Positions 40,553-49,436 of a stretch of 64,000 nucleotides of DNA are shown piece after piece. Source of the DNA: Streptomyces lydicus (lineage in GTDB: Bacteria; Actinomycetota; Actinomycetes; Streptomycetales; Streptomycetaceae). Under the pieces are notes generated by a model that did not search any database, was not told the origin of the DNA, and saw only the letters and a list, made by a program, of their open reading frames with translations. The stretch spans positions 3,472,001-3,536,000 of the forward strand of contig NZ_CP017157.1 in the NCBI RefSeq assembly GCF_001729485.1, written 5' to 3'. Every line of letters begins with the position of its first letter. Position 1 is the stretch's first letter. The position numbers were made by a program, and so were the translations under genes.

Positions 40553-43009
40553 CTACGCGGCGGCCGACACCTCCTGCTCGGTCCAGATGATCTTCCCGGT
40601 CGGGGTGTAGCGGGTGCCCCAGCGCCGGGTGAGCTGCGCGACGATGAACAGCCCGCGGCCGCCCTCGTCGGTGGTGCGGGCGTGGCGCAGGTGCGGGGCG
40701 GTGCTGCCGGCGTCGAAGACCTCGCAGATCAGCGCGTCCTGCCGGATCAGCCGCAGGGTGATGGGGCCGGCGCCGTGCCGGATGGCGTTGGTGACCAGCT
40801 CGCTGACCACCAGCTCCGTGGTGAACAGCAGGTCGTCCATGCCCCACTCCGCCAGCTGCCGGCCGGCCAGGGCGCGGGCGCTGCCGACCACGGCGGGGTC
40901 GGTGGACAGCTCCCAGGAGGCGACCTGCCGGGCGTCCAGCGCGCGGGTACGGGCCAGGAGGAGCGCGGCGTCGTCGGACGGCGGGCCGGTCAGCAGCGCC
41001 TCGACCACGCCCGCGCCGATGTCCGTCAGCGGCGGGCCGGACTCCGCGAGGGCATGGGTCAGCCGGGACAGCCCGACGCCGATGTCCCGGTCGCAGGTCT
41101 CGATCAGCCCGTTGGTGTAGAGCGCGATCAGGCTGCCCTCGGCCAGCTCCAGCTCGACCGCCTCGAACGGCAGGGACCCCAGGCCCAGCGGCGGTCCGGC
41201 GGGCAGGTCGGGCAGGTCGACGGCGCCGTCGGGCCCGACGACCGCGGGCGGCAGATGCCCGGCGCGCGCCATGCTGCAGCGCCTGCTGACCGGGTCGTAC
41301 ACCGCGTACAGGCAGGTCGCCCCCATGAACGTGGCGGCCACCCCGGCGTTCTCCGAACCCGCCACCGATTCCGCGCCGTGCGTCTTGACCAGCCCGATCA
41401 CCAGGTCGTCCAGGCGCGCCAGCAGCTCGTCGGGCGGCAGGTCCAGATTGGCCAGCGTCCGCACCGCGGTGCGCAGCCGGCCCATGGTCGCCGCGGCGTT
41501 GATGCCGTGCCCCACGACGTCCCCGACGACCAGGGCGACCCGCGCCCCGGACAGCGGAATCACGTCGAACCAGTCGCCGCCCACCCCGCTCGGGGCGTCG
41601 GCCGGGAAGTACCAGGAGGCCACCTCCAGCGCCGAGCCGCCGCTCAGCTCGTGCGGCAGCAGGTTCTGCTGCATCATCCGGGCCGCGGTGCGCTCGCGGG
41701 TGAAGCGGCGTGCGTTGTCCACGCACACCGCCGCGCGGGCGACCAGCTCCTCGGCGAGCTGTACGTCCTCCGGCGTGAAGGGGCCCAGCCGGCGGGTCCG
41801 GAAGAACGTCGCCGCGCCCAGCGTGATGCCGCGGGCCTGTACCGGCGCCACCATCACCGAACGGAACCCGAAGCGGCGGATCACCGCGGCCCGTACGGGG
41901 TCCTCGGTCACCCAGGCGCTGCTGGTGAGGTCCAGGGCGGGTTCGACCAGGGACTCGCCCGCGAGCAGACAGCGCGCGATCGGGGAGGACGGCGAGCGCT
42001 GGACGGCTTCGCCCACCGCGAGGCCCGCCTCCGGGCAGCCCTCGTTGACCGACTGCTGCCCGGAGCGACGCATCGTCGGGGTGCTGTCGACCGGCCCGGG
42101 CACCGGCTCCTCACCGCGCAGGACCGAGTCCAGCAGATCGACCGCCACGAAGTCGGCGAGCGCGGGCACCGCCATGTCTGCCAGCTCCTGCGCGGTGCAG
42201 GTGACGTCCAGGGTGCTGCCGATCCGGGCGCTGGCGTCGTTGAGCAGGGCGAGGCGCTCCTGGGCGCGCCAGCGCTCGGTGACGTCGATGACCATGTACC
42301 AGATGCCGATGCGGCCGCCCTGGGGGGCGGCCAGCCCGAAGAAGGACGCCGAGTAGGCGCGTTCCTGGTTGGGGTCGGCGTAGGTGGGACTGCGGAATTC
42401 GTAGTCCATCACCGGGGCGCCGGTCCGCAGCACCCGCCGCATCCGCGTGTTGAACGCCTCGGCCTCCAGCCGGGGCAGCACCTCGTCGACGGTCCGGCCC
42501 AGCCGCCGCTCCAGCGGGATCAGCCGCTCCAGCACGTCGTTCACCCAGACGTAGCGGAGATCGGTGTCCAGTACGGCCATACCGACCGGGGCGTGCGCCA
42601 GAAAGGGCTCCAGCATCAGCTGGTTGACACCGCCGCCGGGCACCCGCCACTCCTCCAGGGCCAGCACCGACCAGCGCTCCGCACCGACGGCCCCGTCCAG
42701 CACGGCGGTGACCTGCACGGCCAGCTGTACGTCCCGGCCGTCCCGGTGGCGCACCGCCACCGATCCGCCCCAGCCGTCGCCGGCCCGGCACCACCGTGCC
42801 ACCGCGGCCGCCCGCGCCACATCGCCGGGCAGCGCCAGCAACTGGGTCGCGGGCCGGCCGAGGACCTCTTCGGCGGGGTAGCCGAGCAGCCGCTCCGCGG
42901 CCCGGGTCCAGGAAACCACCCGTCCCTGCGCGTCCAGTTCGGCCGTGGCCGCCTTCGCGATGTCGCATGCCCGCCCGGATCCGTCCGGCGGCACGTTCTC
43001 CGAAATCAT
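40553..43009 (-). CDS. SpoIIE-type PP2C phosphatase with two PAS domains, GAF and ATPase domain
   Basis: The 818-residue protein reads: PAS (about 15-110; RVVSWTRAAERLLGYPAEEVLG), second PAS (130-245; VLDTDLRYVWVNDVLERLIPLE), GAF (255-440), SpoIIE PP2C (465-665; GVGGDWFDVIPLSGARVALVVGDVVGHG) and HATPase_c_2 (690-810; ELVTNAIRHGAG and GGRGLFIV). It would sense a signal through PAS/GAF and act on anti-anti-sigma factors. The organisation resembles that of the gene at 32373-34865 but the sensor part differs. It is a single gene, 100 bp downstream of a PucR regulator gene on the same strand. ATG start without a strong ribosome site. Confidence 0.88.
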   Translation of the reverse strand: MISENVPPDGSGRACDIAKAATAELDAQGRVVSWTRAAERLLGYPAEEVLGRPATQLLALPGDVARAAAVARWCRAGDGWGGSVAVRHRDGRDVQLAVQVTAVLDGAVGAERWSVLALEEWRVPGGGVNQLMLEPFLAHAPVGMAVLDTDLRYVWVNDVLERLIPLERRLGRTVDEVLPRLEAEAFNTRMRRVLRTGAPVMDYEFRSPTYADPNQERAYSASFFGLAAPQGGRIGIWYMVIDVTERWRAQERLALLNDASARIGSTLDVTCTAQELADMAVPALADFVAVDLLDSVLRGEEPVPGPVDSTPTMRRSGQQSVNEGCPEAGLAVGEAVQRSPSSPIARCLLAGESLVEPALDLTSSAWVTEDPVRAAVIRRFGFRSVMVAPVQARGITLGAATFFRTRRLGPFTPEDVQLAEELVARAAVCVDNARRFTRERTAARMMQQNLLPHELSGGSALEVASWYFPADAPSGVGGDWFDVIPLSGARVALVVGDVVGHGINAAATMGRLRTAVRTLANLDLPPDELLARLDDLVIGLVKTHGAESVAGSENAGVAATFMGATCLYAVYDPVSRRCSMARAGHLPPAVVGPDGAVDLPDLPAGPPLGLGSLPFEAVELELAEGSLIALYTNGLIETCDRDIGVGLSRLTHALAESGPPLTDIGAGVVEALLTGPPSDDAALLLARTRALDARQVASWELSTDPAVVGSARALAGRQLAEWGMDDLLFTTELVVSELVTNAIRHGAGPITLRLIRQDALICEVFDAGSTAPHLRHARTTDEGGRGLFIVAQLTRRWGTRYTPTGKIIWTEQEVSAAA

Positions 43010-43109
43010 GATCGCCAGCCCGTCAGCTCAATGGAGCACCCCGCCCATTTTAGGAGAATTGCGGGCTTATGGGGGGCGTGGGGCCGGGGCTGACGGCCCC
43101 GGCAGGGGC

Positions 43110-44741
43110 TCAGCCGGCAGCCGGCAGCCGCAGCTGGAGCATGGCCAGCAACCGCTGGTCGGGCCGGCCGAGGTCGAGCCCGGTCAGCTCCTCGGCCCGT
43201 CGGATGCGGTAGCGCAGGGTGTTGGGGTGCACATGCAGCTCGGCGGCCGCGGCCCGGACGTCACCGAAGGCGTTGAGGTACGCGAGCACGCTCTCCGCCA
43301 ACTGCCCCTGACTGCGGCTGTCGTGCGCGACCAGCGCGGTCAGCCTCGGGTCGCGCATGCCGGGGTGCGCGGAGAGCAGCGCCAGCACCTCACTGACCAG
43401 CACCTCCGCCTGGATGTCGGGCAGGGCCGCGACGGTGGTGGCGACGCCGACGCTGACCATCGCGTCGAGGATGCGGTCCGCCTCCCGCCGCGACGCGGGC
43501 ACCTCGCCCAGCCCCGGCACGATGCAGCCGACCGATCCGCGCAGCGACAGGCCCAGGTGGCGGCGCGCGGCGTCGGTGATGTCCTGGCCCCAGCAGCGCA
43601 GGGTGGTGAGGTCGATGCTGCGCGGCAGCTGCGGCAGCAGGACGTAGATCCGGGAGTCGGCCTGGGTGACCAGGGCGCTGCGGTGCCGGGCGGCGGTGTG
43701 CACCGACACCAGGTTGGTCACCTCGGAGCGGGCCAGCTCGGTCGGGGTGGCCTCGGCGGAGCCGTAGGAGAAGCCCAGGACGGCGGCCGGCCGGCCCGCG
43801 TCCAGGCCGAGGTGGGACGCCAGCGGCTGCGGCCCGGTGGTGCCCTCCAGCAGCCCGGCCGCCAGCGTGCGGGTCAGCGTCAGGTCCGCCGAGAGTTCCC
43901 GGCGGCGCCGCACCAGGTGCAGCGCGGCGACCCGGGCGGCGCCCAGCAGCGCCTGGTCGGAGTGCTCGCTCAGCGGCGTCGAACCCTCCTGCACCCAGAT
44001 CGTGCCCAGCTGCCGCTCCCCGGACCGGATGGCCACCGCGAGCCGGCGGCGGATCCCCAGCTCGGGGTGGCTGTCGATGTTGATCACGTCGTCGGAGGCG
44101 CGCAGCCGCTGGAAGACGCCCCACTTGCGCAGCCGCGCCAGATACGCCTCCGGGCCCTGCCAGCCCAGGATGGACAGCCGCCGCAGGTCGTCGACCTCGT
44201 CGGTGTTCGTGGAGCGCGAGTAGGCCAGCACGCGGTTGGCGGTGTCCTCGATGCTGACGATGCCGCCGGTGAGGACGGCGGTGGTCTGGGCGAGCGAGAA
44301 GAGGTCGCCCTCCTCCAGCGGCTCGCCGGGCCGCCACTGCGGTGTGCTGTCGAGGGCCGTGCGGGCCAGCGCGTCGATCTGTTCCCAGCGCGCCTCGCTC
44401 CGTACGGACAGCAGCGCGACCCCGGCCTCGACCGCGGTCTCGCTGAGTGCCGCGGCCTGTGCGGGGGTGTCCAGTTTGACCGCGACGGCGGCCGCGCCGT
44501 CCCGTCCGCCGGCCCGCAGCGCGGGGAACGCGGCCCGGCCGCGGGCGCCTATCGCCAGCACCAGCTCGCCGGGGCGGGCCATCGGCGGGTCCTCGGGGTC
44601 GAGCAGCGCGACGCTGCGGATCTCGACCTCCAGACCGGCGGGCGCGGCCTGCAGCTCGACCAGGGGCTCGCCCAGCGCCATCAACAGCTGGCGCAGGCTG
44701 ATGCCGGTGCGGGGTGGCGATGCCGCGGCAGCTGGTTCCAT
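43110..44741 (-). CDS. PucR-family transcriptional regulator
   Basis: The 543-residue protein has an N-terminal PucR-like sensor (ISLRQLLMALGEPLVELQAAP ...), a middle GGDEF-like/CdaR domain and the C-terminal helix-turn-helix FGDVRAAAAELHVHPNTLRYRIRRAEELTG, diagnostic of PucR/CdaR regulators. These act mostly on purine, glycolate, proline or GABA use, often as activators. In Streptomyces such proteins often govern nearby transport or oxidase genes; here a SpoIIE phosphatase gene follows, so the target is unclear. The ATG at 44741 begins at the conserved N-terminus; a 27-residue extension in frame looks non-conserved. Confidence 0.86.
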   Translation of the reverse strand: MEPAAAASPPRTGISLRQLLMALGEPLVELQAAPAGLEVEIRSVALLDPEDPPMARPGELVLAIGARGRAAFPALRAGGRDGAAAVAVKLDTPAQAAALSETAVEAGVALLSVRSEARWEQIDALARTALDSTPQWRPGEPLEEGDLFSLAQTTAVLTGGIVSIEDTANRVLAYSRSTNTDEVDDLRRLSILGWQGPEAYLARLRKWGVFQRLRASDDVINIDSHPELGIRRRLAVAIRSGERQLGTIWVQEGSTPLSEHSDQALLGAARVAALHLVRRRRELSADLTLTRTLAAGLLEGTTGPQPLASHLGLDAGRPAAVLGFSYGSAEATPTELARSEVTNLVSVHTAARHRSALVTQADSRIYVLLPQLPRSIDLTTLRCWGQDITDAARRHLGLSLRGSVGCIVPGLGEVPASRREADRILDAMVSVGVATTVAALPDIQAEVLVSEVLALLSAHPGMRDPRLTALVAHDSRSQGQLAESVLAYLNAFGDVRAAAAELHVHPNTLRYRIRRAEELTGLDLGRPDQRLLAMLQLRLPAAG

Positions 44742-45127
44742 GATCGGCGCCTCTGCTGAGTTCGGGTGGCGTGGGGGCATGTCGTTTCCGGCCGTCCCAC
44801 GGGCAGTTCGAGCACGCCGTGCCAAGCAGCCGATCGGCCAGATGTTGCGCCGCCGCCGCGCGAATGAGCCACGCCAACAGTACTGATGCTAGCCGCCGGA
44901 GCAACCGCGGACGCCCGGGCCGCGGGCGGTACCGGGGCCTCCCGCGGCAACTCACCACTGGGCACGGTGCCGCACGGTGAGCGCGCCGTCACCCTGCGAC
45001 CGCGGGGCTCCGGAAGGCCGGTTCCGCGCCGGTCAGCCGCCGGCCCGGAGGTGGTGCCCGCCCGGGGCCCGCGCGGGCACCACGCGCGCGGCCCGGCCGT
45101 CCGCGGGCGCCGGGGCGCGGCGCGCGG
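44742..45127. other. 386-bp region without a recognisable gene
   Basis: Between the PucR start and the end of the acyltransferase gene, both on the minus strand. The part next to pucR (44742-44890) is less GC-rich and includes TAGCAT (44886-44891 read on the minus strand), a possible -10. The rest is GC-rich with only overlapping shadow frames. I see no RNA gene or strong hairpin. Confidence 0.4.
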
Positions 45128-46222
45128 TCACCCCCGGCCACCACCGCCACCGGCCGGGGCCGTACAGCGGTGGACGGGACGGAAGGCCCAGTCCATCCTC
45201 GGCTCCATGACGCAGCGGAGGGCGCGCCGGACGGGGGGCGTGCACAGCAGCGTGACGACCGCCGCGGCGATCAGGGTGACCGCGACGGCGCCCCACGGCG
45301 TGCGCACCCACGGAGCGTCGTACCAGTTCCACCAGCGGGATGCCTTGGCCAGGAAGCCGTGCAGCAGATAGCCGTAGAGCGTGCCGGCGCCCAGGGCGGT
45401 GCACCAGGCCCGGCGGCCCGGCACCCAGGCCAGGAAGCAGGCCGTGAGCACCAGCGAGCACCCGAACATGGCCAGCTGCATCAGCATGCCCGTCCACCAC
45501 GGCGCGCCCAGGTTCTGCGCGCTGTCGGTGTGGTACAGCCAGGCGTCGTTCATCCGCGGCACGGCCCAGTAGGCAAAGACCAGCGCGCCCGCCGCCACCG
45601 GCACAGCGGCGATCCGGACCTCCCGGCGGCGCACCAGCGCGAAGTGCTCCGGCCGCAGGCACAACCCGAGGACGAAGAACGGCAGGAACTGCAGCACCCG
45701 CTGCAGATCGAGGTCGCTGCCGAGGTCGGGGGAGGCCGAGGCCAGCGCGGCGACGGCCAGGGCCAGCGGCACCGGCCGGCGCACGATCCGCCACAGCGGC
45801 GCGGTCAGCCGCCAGATGAAGAGCGCCGCCAGGAACCAGGTGAGGAACCACGGGTCGAGCAGGCTGACCGAGAGGTCCGGTGTGTCGCCCGCCGCCCAGC
45901 GGAACAGCGCGTAGGCGATCTGGAAGACGAGGTACGGGACGGCGACGCCGGTGACCAGCCGCTGCAGCCGGTCGCGGCGCATGTCGAAGCTGCGCGAGAA
46001 GTAGCCGGAGATGACGGTGAAGGCCGGCATGTGGAAGGCGTACACGAAGAGATAGAGGGCGGCCGCGGTCCGGCTGCCGGCGTAGAACGGCTCCCAGGCA
46101 TGACCGATCGCCACGAGGACGATGGCCAGGTACTTGGCGTTGTCGAAGAATGCGTCGCGCTGCTTGCCGGGGGTGGGCCGCTCGCCGCTCGCGGGCCGGC
46201 GGTGGACCTGTGCCTCGGCCAT
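45128..46222 (-). CDS. Acyltransferase family 3 integral membrane protein
   Basis: The 364-residue protein has about ten transmembrane helices and begins with DAFFDNAKYLAIVLVAIGHAWEPF, the N-terminal signature with the catalytic-type histidine of the acyltransferase-3 family. FHMPAFTVISGYFSR is the second hallmark. Members O-acetylate or succinylate exported glycans, lipids or antibiotics. The sequence RDAFFDNAKYLA is common to actinobacterial members. AGGAAAGG lies just before the ATG at 46222. An elaborate repeat at 46244-46282 suggests tight control. The gene is divergent from uppP, so a cell-envelope role is plausible. Confidence 0.84.
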   Translation of the reverse strand: MAEAQVHRRPASGERPTPGKQRDAFFDNAKYLAIVLVAIGHAWEPFYAGSRTAAALYLFVYAFHMPAFTVISGYFSRSFDMRRDRLQRLVTGVAVPYLVFQIAYALFRWAAGDTPDLSVSLLDPWFLTWFLAALFIWRLTAPLWRIVRRPVPLALAVAALASASPDLGSDLDLQRVLQFLPFFVLGLCLRPEHFALVRRREVRIAAVPVAAGALVFAYWAVPRMNDAWLYHTDSAQNLGAPWWTGMLMQLAMFGCSLVLTACFLAWVPGRRAWCTALGAGTLYGYLLHGFLAKASRWWNWYDAPWVRTPWGAVAVTLIAAAVVTLLCTPPVRRALRCVMEPRMDWAFRPVHRCTAPAGGGGGRG

Positions 46223-46243
46223 GGAACCTTTCCTCCCCTCGTT

Positions 46244-46282
46244 CGTCTACAGTGTTGTAGACCGTCCGACGCACTGTAGACG
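46244..46282. promoter_or_regulatory. Three-half-site inverted repeat before the acyltransferase gene
   Basis: CGTCTACAGTG (46244-46254) and CACTGTAGACG (46272-46282) are perfect 11-bp inverted arms. Between them TGTAGAC (46256-46262) forms an 18-bp palindrome with the first arm, GTCTACA-GTGT-TGTAGAC. The array ends 60 bp from the acyltransferase start and contains the TACA/TGTA elements of CopY/BlaI-type operators, although with a 4-bp instead of a 2-bp centre. The regulator is unknown. Confidence 0.6.
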
Positions 46283-46372
46283 TCCGGGCAGCGGGGCGCA
46301 CGTCGCCCGTCACCGGGGGCTGCGGTGGCCTTCCCGTCCGCCGGGCAGTCAAACCACCAGTACAGTCACAGT

Positions 46373-46399
46373 CGCCTGCGCGCATCACGCGCGCAGGCG
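46373..46399 (+). other. Hairpin in the uppP 5' leader
   Basis: CGCCTGCGCGC and GCGCGCAGGCG form a perfect 11-bp stem with the loop ATCAC, 46 bp before the uppP ATG and just after a TACAGT -10-like element. It would fold in the mRNA leader and may affect stability or translation. Confidence 0.4.
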
Positions 46400-46444
46400 C
46401 GTCCTGCGCGCACCACTGCCCACCCGTCGCCAGAAATGGATCCC

Positions 46445-47278
46445 ATGAGCGCGATCAGCATCGGCCAAGCCGTCGTCCTCGGAGCCGTCGAGGGGGTGAC
46501 GGAATTCCTCCCGGTCTCCTCCACCGGCCATCTCAAGATCGCCGAGGGCCTGATGGGAATCCCCGTCGACGACAAGGCCGTCGTCGGCTTCTCCGCCGTC
46601 ATCCAGGTCGGTGCCATCGCCGCGGCGCTCGTCTACTTCGGCAAGGACATCGTGCGCATCGTCGGCGCCTGGTTCCGCGGCCTGGGCAATCGCGAGGAGC
46701 GCTACCACCACGACTACAAGTTCGCCTGGTGGGTGATCTACGCCACCATCCCGATCGTCGTGGTCGGCCTCGCCGCCAAGCCCCTGATCGAGGGCCCGCT
46801 CGCCTCCCTGTGGGTGGTGGCCGGATCGCTGATCGTCGGCAGCGGTGTGATGTGGGCGGCGGACCAGATGGGCCGGCACAAGCGCGGTGAGGACGACACC
46901 TCCCTCAAGGACGCCATGTGGGTCGGCTGCTCGCAGATCCTCGCCCTGCTCTTCCCCGGCTTCTCCCGCTCCGGCGCCACCATGTCCACCGGCCTCATCC
47001 TCGACCTGGAGCGCGTCGCCGCCACCCGGCTGTCCTTCTTCCTCGGCATCCCGGCCCTCACCGGCGCGGGCATCTACGAGCTGAAGGACGCGATGGGCAG
47101 CGGTGCCGCCGTCCTCCCGCTGGCCATCGGCACGGTCGTCTCCTTCGCCGTCGCCTACGCCTCGATCTCCTGGCTGCTGAAGTTCGTGGCCAAGCACTCC
47201 TTCAACTCCTTCGTGATCTACCGGATCCTGGTCGGCGTGCTGCTCTTCGGCCTGCTGGGCGCGGGCGTACTGAGCTGA
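46445..47278 (+). CDS. uppP: Undecaprenyl-diphosphatase (UppP/BacA)
   Basis: The 277-residue membrane protein has the two BacA motifs: EGVTEFLPVSSTGHL near residue 15 and PGFSRSGATMSTGL near residue 178, each providing catalytic acidic/serine/arginine residues. It dephosphorylates undecaprenyl pyrophosphate on the outer membrane face to recycle the lipid carrier for peptidoglycan and wall polymers, and confers bacitracin tolerance. The ATG at 46445 is chosen; another in-frame ATG lies 9 bp upstream. It is a single gene with a hairpin leader and a clear terminator. Confidence 0.93.
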   Translation: MSAISIGQAVVLGAVEGVTEFLPVSSTGHLKIAEGLMGIPVDDKAVVGFSAVIQVGAIAAALVYFGKDIVRIVGAWFRGLGNREERYHHDYKFAWWVIYATIPIVVVGLAAKPLIEGPLASLWVVAGSLIVGSGVMWAADQMGRHKRGEDDTSLKDAMWVGCSQILALLFPGFSRSGATMSTGLILDLERVAATRLSFFLGIPALTGAGIYELKDAMGSGAAVLPLAIGTVVSFAVAYASISWLLKFVAKHSFNSFVIYRILVGVLLFGLLGAGVLS

Positions 47279-47296
47279 CCTCCGCCGGGGCCGCCG

Positions 47297-47321
47297 CGCC
47301 GGGCCGGGATTCGGCCCGGCG
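47297..47321 (+). terminator. Terminator hairpin after uppP
   Basis: CGCCGGGCCG/CGGCCCGGCG is a perfect 10-bp stem with the loop GGATT, 18 bp beyond the uppP stop and before the next plus-strand gene. No T-tract. Confidence 0.6.
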
Positions 47322-47377
47322 GGTGGTATGGGTGCATCAGGAGCGAATCCGCCCGAGGCGGACGCGGTGCCCTGGAG

Positions 47378-48673
47378 GTGGCCTTGTCGAACCGGGACGG
47401 CTCGGATGCGGGTCGGGACACCGACGCCGCGCGCGTACGGGCCCGGCTGCGCGTGGAGGAGGAGGCCGCCGAGCAGATCGGCACCACCCTGGACGAGCGG
47501 ACCACCTGCGCCGAGCTGTCCCGGTTCCTGTGCCGGCACGTGTGTGACGCCGCCGCCGTCGACCTCCTCCCCGTGGAGCCCGCCGCGGCGCGGCCGGCGC
47601 CCCGGGGCCCGGCGTTGCAACGTGTGGCGTCGGCGGGCCTGGTGAAGGTGCTCCAGGCCCGGTTCCCCGACGACGTAACCGGGCAGCCGGACGGCCGGCC
47701 GCCCGCACTGCGGGCCCTGGACGAGGACCGTCCGGTCACCGCCACCGGCTTCCTGAAGGGCGGCATGTCCGTCGACGCCCTGGCGGTCCCGCTGCCCGTG
47801 CACGGCCGCCCCCACGGCGTCCTGCTCGCCCTCCGGGCCGGCGGCCGCTTCGCCGAGGACGAGACCGCGACGGTCCGGCACGTGGCGCGGCTGGCCGCCC
47901 GCCACCTCGCCCATGCCCGCCGGTACGCCTCGGTGCAGCGCACCGCCATGGACCTCCAACGGGCGCTGCTCGCCGAGCCCGGCCGGCCGCACCCCAACCT
48001 GGAACTCGCCACCCGCTACCTGCCGTCCGGCTCCAGCGCCCTGGTCGGCGGCGACTGGTTCGAGACGGTCCGGCTCCACTACGGACGCACCCTGCTCGTC
48101 GTGGGCGATGTCATGGGCCACGGCCTGGACGCGGCCGTCGACATGAACGCCTACCGCTCCACCCTCCGCTACGTCGCCTCGACCGACCTGCCGCCGCACC
48201 GCGTCCTGCGGCAGCTCGACACCGCGGTGTCCGAGGACGAGGCCCGCCGCCCGGCGACCTGCCTGCTGGCCCGGGTCGACCCGGCGCGCGGCCTCGCCGG
48301 CTTCGCCAGCGCCGGCCACCTCCCACCGGCCGTCTTCGGCCGCGACGGCACCGCGGAGCTCATCCCGGTGCCGGTCGGCCCGCCCCTGGGCACCGGCGTC
48401 GGCGGCTACGACCTGATCACCCGCGCCCTCGGTCCCGACGAGACCCTGCTGATGTTCACCGACGGCCTCGTCGAGCGCCGCGGGGAGGACATCGACGACT
48501 CCATGGCCCGGCTGGCCCGGCTGCGGCTGCCCGCGGGGGCCGGGATGGAGGCCGTGCTCGACGAGGTGCTGCTGCGCCTGGACGGGACGCACGCCGAGGA
48601 CGACGTCGCGGTGCTCGCCGCGCGGCTGCGCCCGCACCCGGGACCGGGACCGTTCACCGGCCGCGGCTGGTGA
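47378..48673 (+). CDS. SpoIIE-type PP2C phosphatase with GAF domain
   Basis: The 431-residue protein has a GAF-like domain (about 25-185; ATVRHVARLAARHLAHARRYA leads into the next part) and a SpoIIE PP2C domain (about 200-425) with SSALVGGDWFETVRL, VVGDVMGHGLDAAVDM and MFTDGLVERRGEDID. There is no HATPase kinase domain, unlike two paralogues in the window. It probably dephosphorylates an anti-anti-sigma protein. The GTG at 47378 sits against a GGAG; a TTG at 47384 with better spacing from GGAGG is a real alternative. It converges on a Nudix gene. Confidence 0.86.
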   Translation: MALSNRDGSDAGRDTDAARVRARLRVEEEAAEQIGTTLDERTTCAELSRFLCRHVCDAAAVDLLPVEPAAARPAPRGPALQRVASAGLVKVLQARFPDDVTGQPDGRPPALRALDEDRPVTATGFLKGGMSVDALAVPLPVHGRPHGVLLALRAGGRFAEDETATVRHVARLAARHLAHARRYASVQRTAMDLQRALLAEPGRPHPNLELATRYLPSGSSALVGGDWFETVRLHYGRTLLVVGDVMGHGLDAAVDMNAYRSTLRYVASTDLPPHRVLRQLDTAVSEDEARRPATCLLARVDPARGLAGFASAGHLPPAVFGRDGTAELIPVPVGPPLGTGVGGYDLITRALGPDETLLMFTDGLVERRGEDIDDSMARLARLRLPAGAGMEAVLDEVLLRLDGTHAEDDVAVLAARLRPHPGPGPFTGRGW

Positions 48674-48703
48674 CCTCCGCGTGGTGCCGGCCGCCGTCCG
48701 GCG

Positions 48704-49207
48704 TCACCACCGCGCGACGAGCGTCTCGTCGCGGCCCCGGTTGCGGTACAGCCAGGTGGCGCCGGGCGCGACGCGCCCCGTCAGACAGCCGACGACGGGC
48801 TCGCGCTGCGGTGCGCTGTCCAGCTCGCCGAGAAGCTGCACGGCGGCGGGCAAGGGGAAGAAGGCGGCCTGCTCGATGTCACCGTCCTGCGGCGCGACGG
48901 TCCCCGACCACTCGTCGATCTCGAAGGCCACGGCCATCGCCGACGGGTACCGCTCGGAGTCGATGTGCACCAGGAACGCGGTCCGCACCGGGTCACCCAC
49001 CAGCAGTCCGGTCTCCTCCCGCCTCTCGCGCCGGAGCGCCTCGTGCAGGAGCTCGCCGTCCTCGACCCCGCCACCCGGGAGGGACCGGAGCAGCGCGCTG
49101 TCGGCGCCGAGGCCCTCCCGTACGAGCAGGACCTCGTCGTCCCTGCGGAGGATGCCCATGACGAGCTGCACCCGCGGCACCGGGGTCCTCGCCTTCTCCG
49201 TCGTCAT
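48704..49207 (-). CDS. Nudix hydrolase
   Basis: The 167-residue protein carries a complete Nudix box, G-x5-E-x7-REUxEExGU, starting at GGGVEDGE and ending in RREETGL. The metal-binding glutamates are intact. Upstream strands VQLVMGILRRDDEVLLVREG fit the MutT/ADP-ribose-type fold. It would hydrolyse a nucleoside diphosphate linked to another group; a subclass cannot be fixed. It is a single gene divergent from a DUF5685 gene. Confidence 0.88.
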   Translation of the reverse strand: MTTEKARTPVPRVQLVMGILRRDDEVLLVREGLGADSALLRSLPGGGVEDGELLHEALRRERREETGLLVGDPVRTAFLVHIDSERYPSAMAVAFEIDEWSGTVAPQDGDIEQAAFFPLPAAVQLLGELDSAPQREPVVGCLTGRVAPGATWLYRNRGRDETLVARW

Positions 49208-49436
49208 GCGCGGACCGTGACCGAGTGCGGGCCGGTCCGTCGCTGTCCACCCGCGGCGGACGGCCGGACGCCGGAGCGAGGCCCTTCGACTGCCTCCTGA
49301 CTATCCGTCAGGAAGATTCGTCCGAGGGCCGTGTACCCAGGTCAGCGGCCTTGTCGGTACGATCTGCTGCCGTTGTCCGGCCGGGCCGGCCCCGGCCGGG
49401 CGGCTCCACCGTTCCGACGTCTCACGGGGGTTTCAC

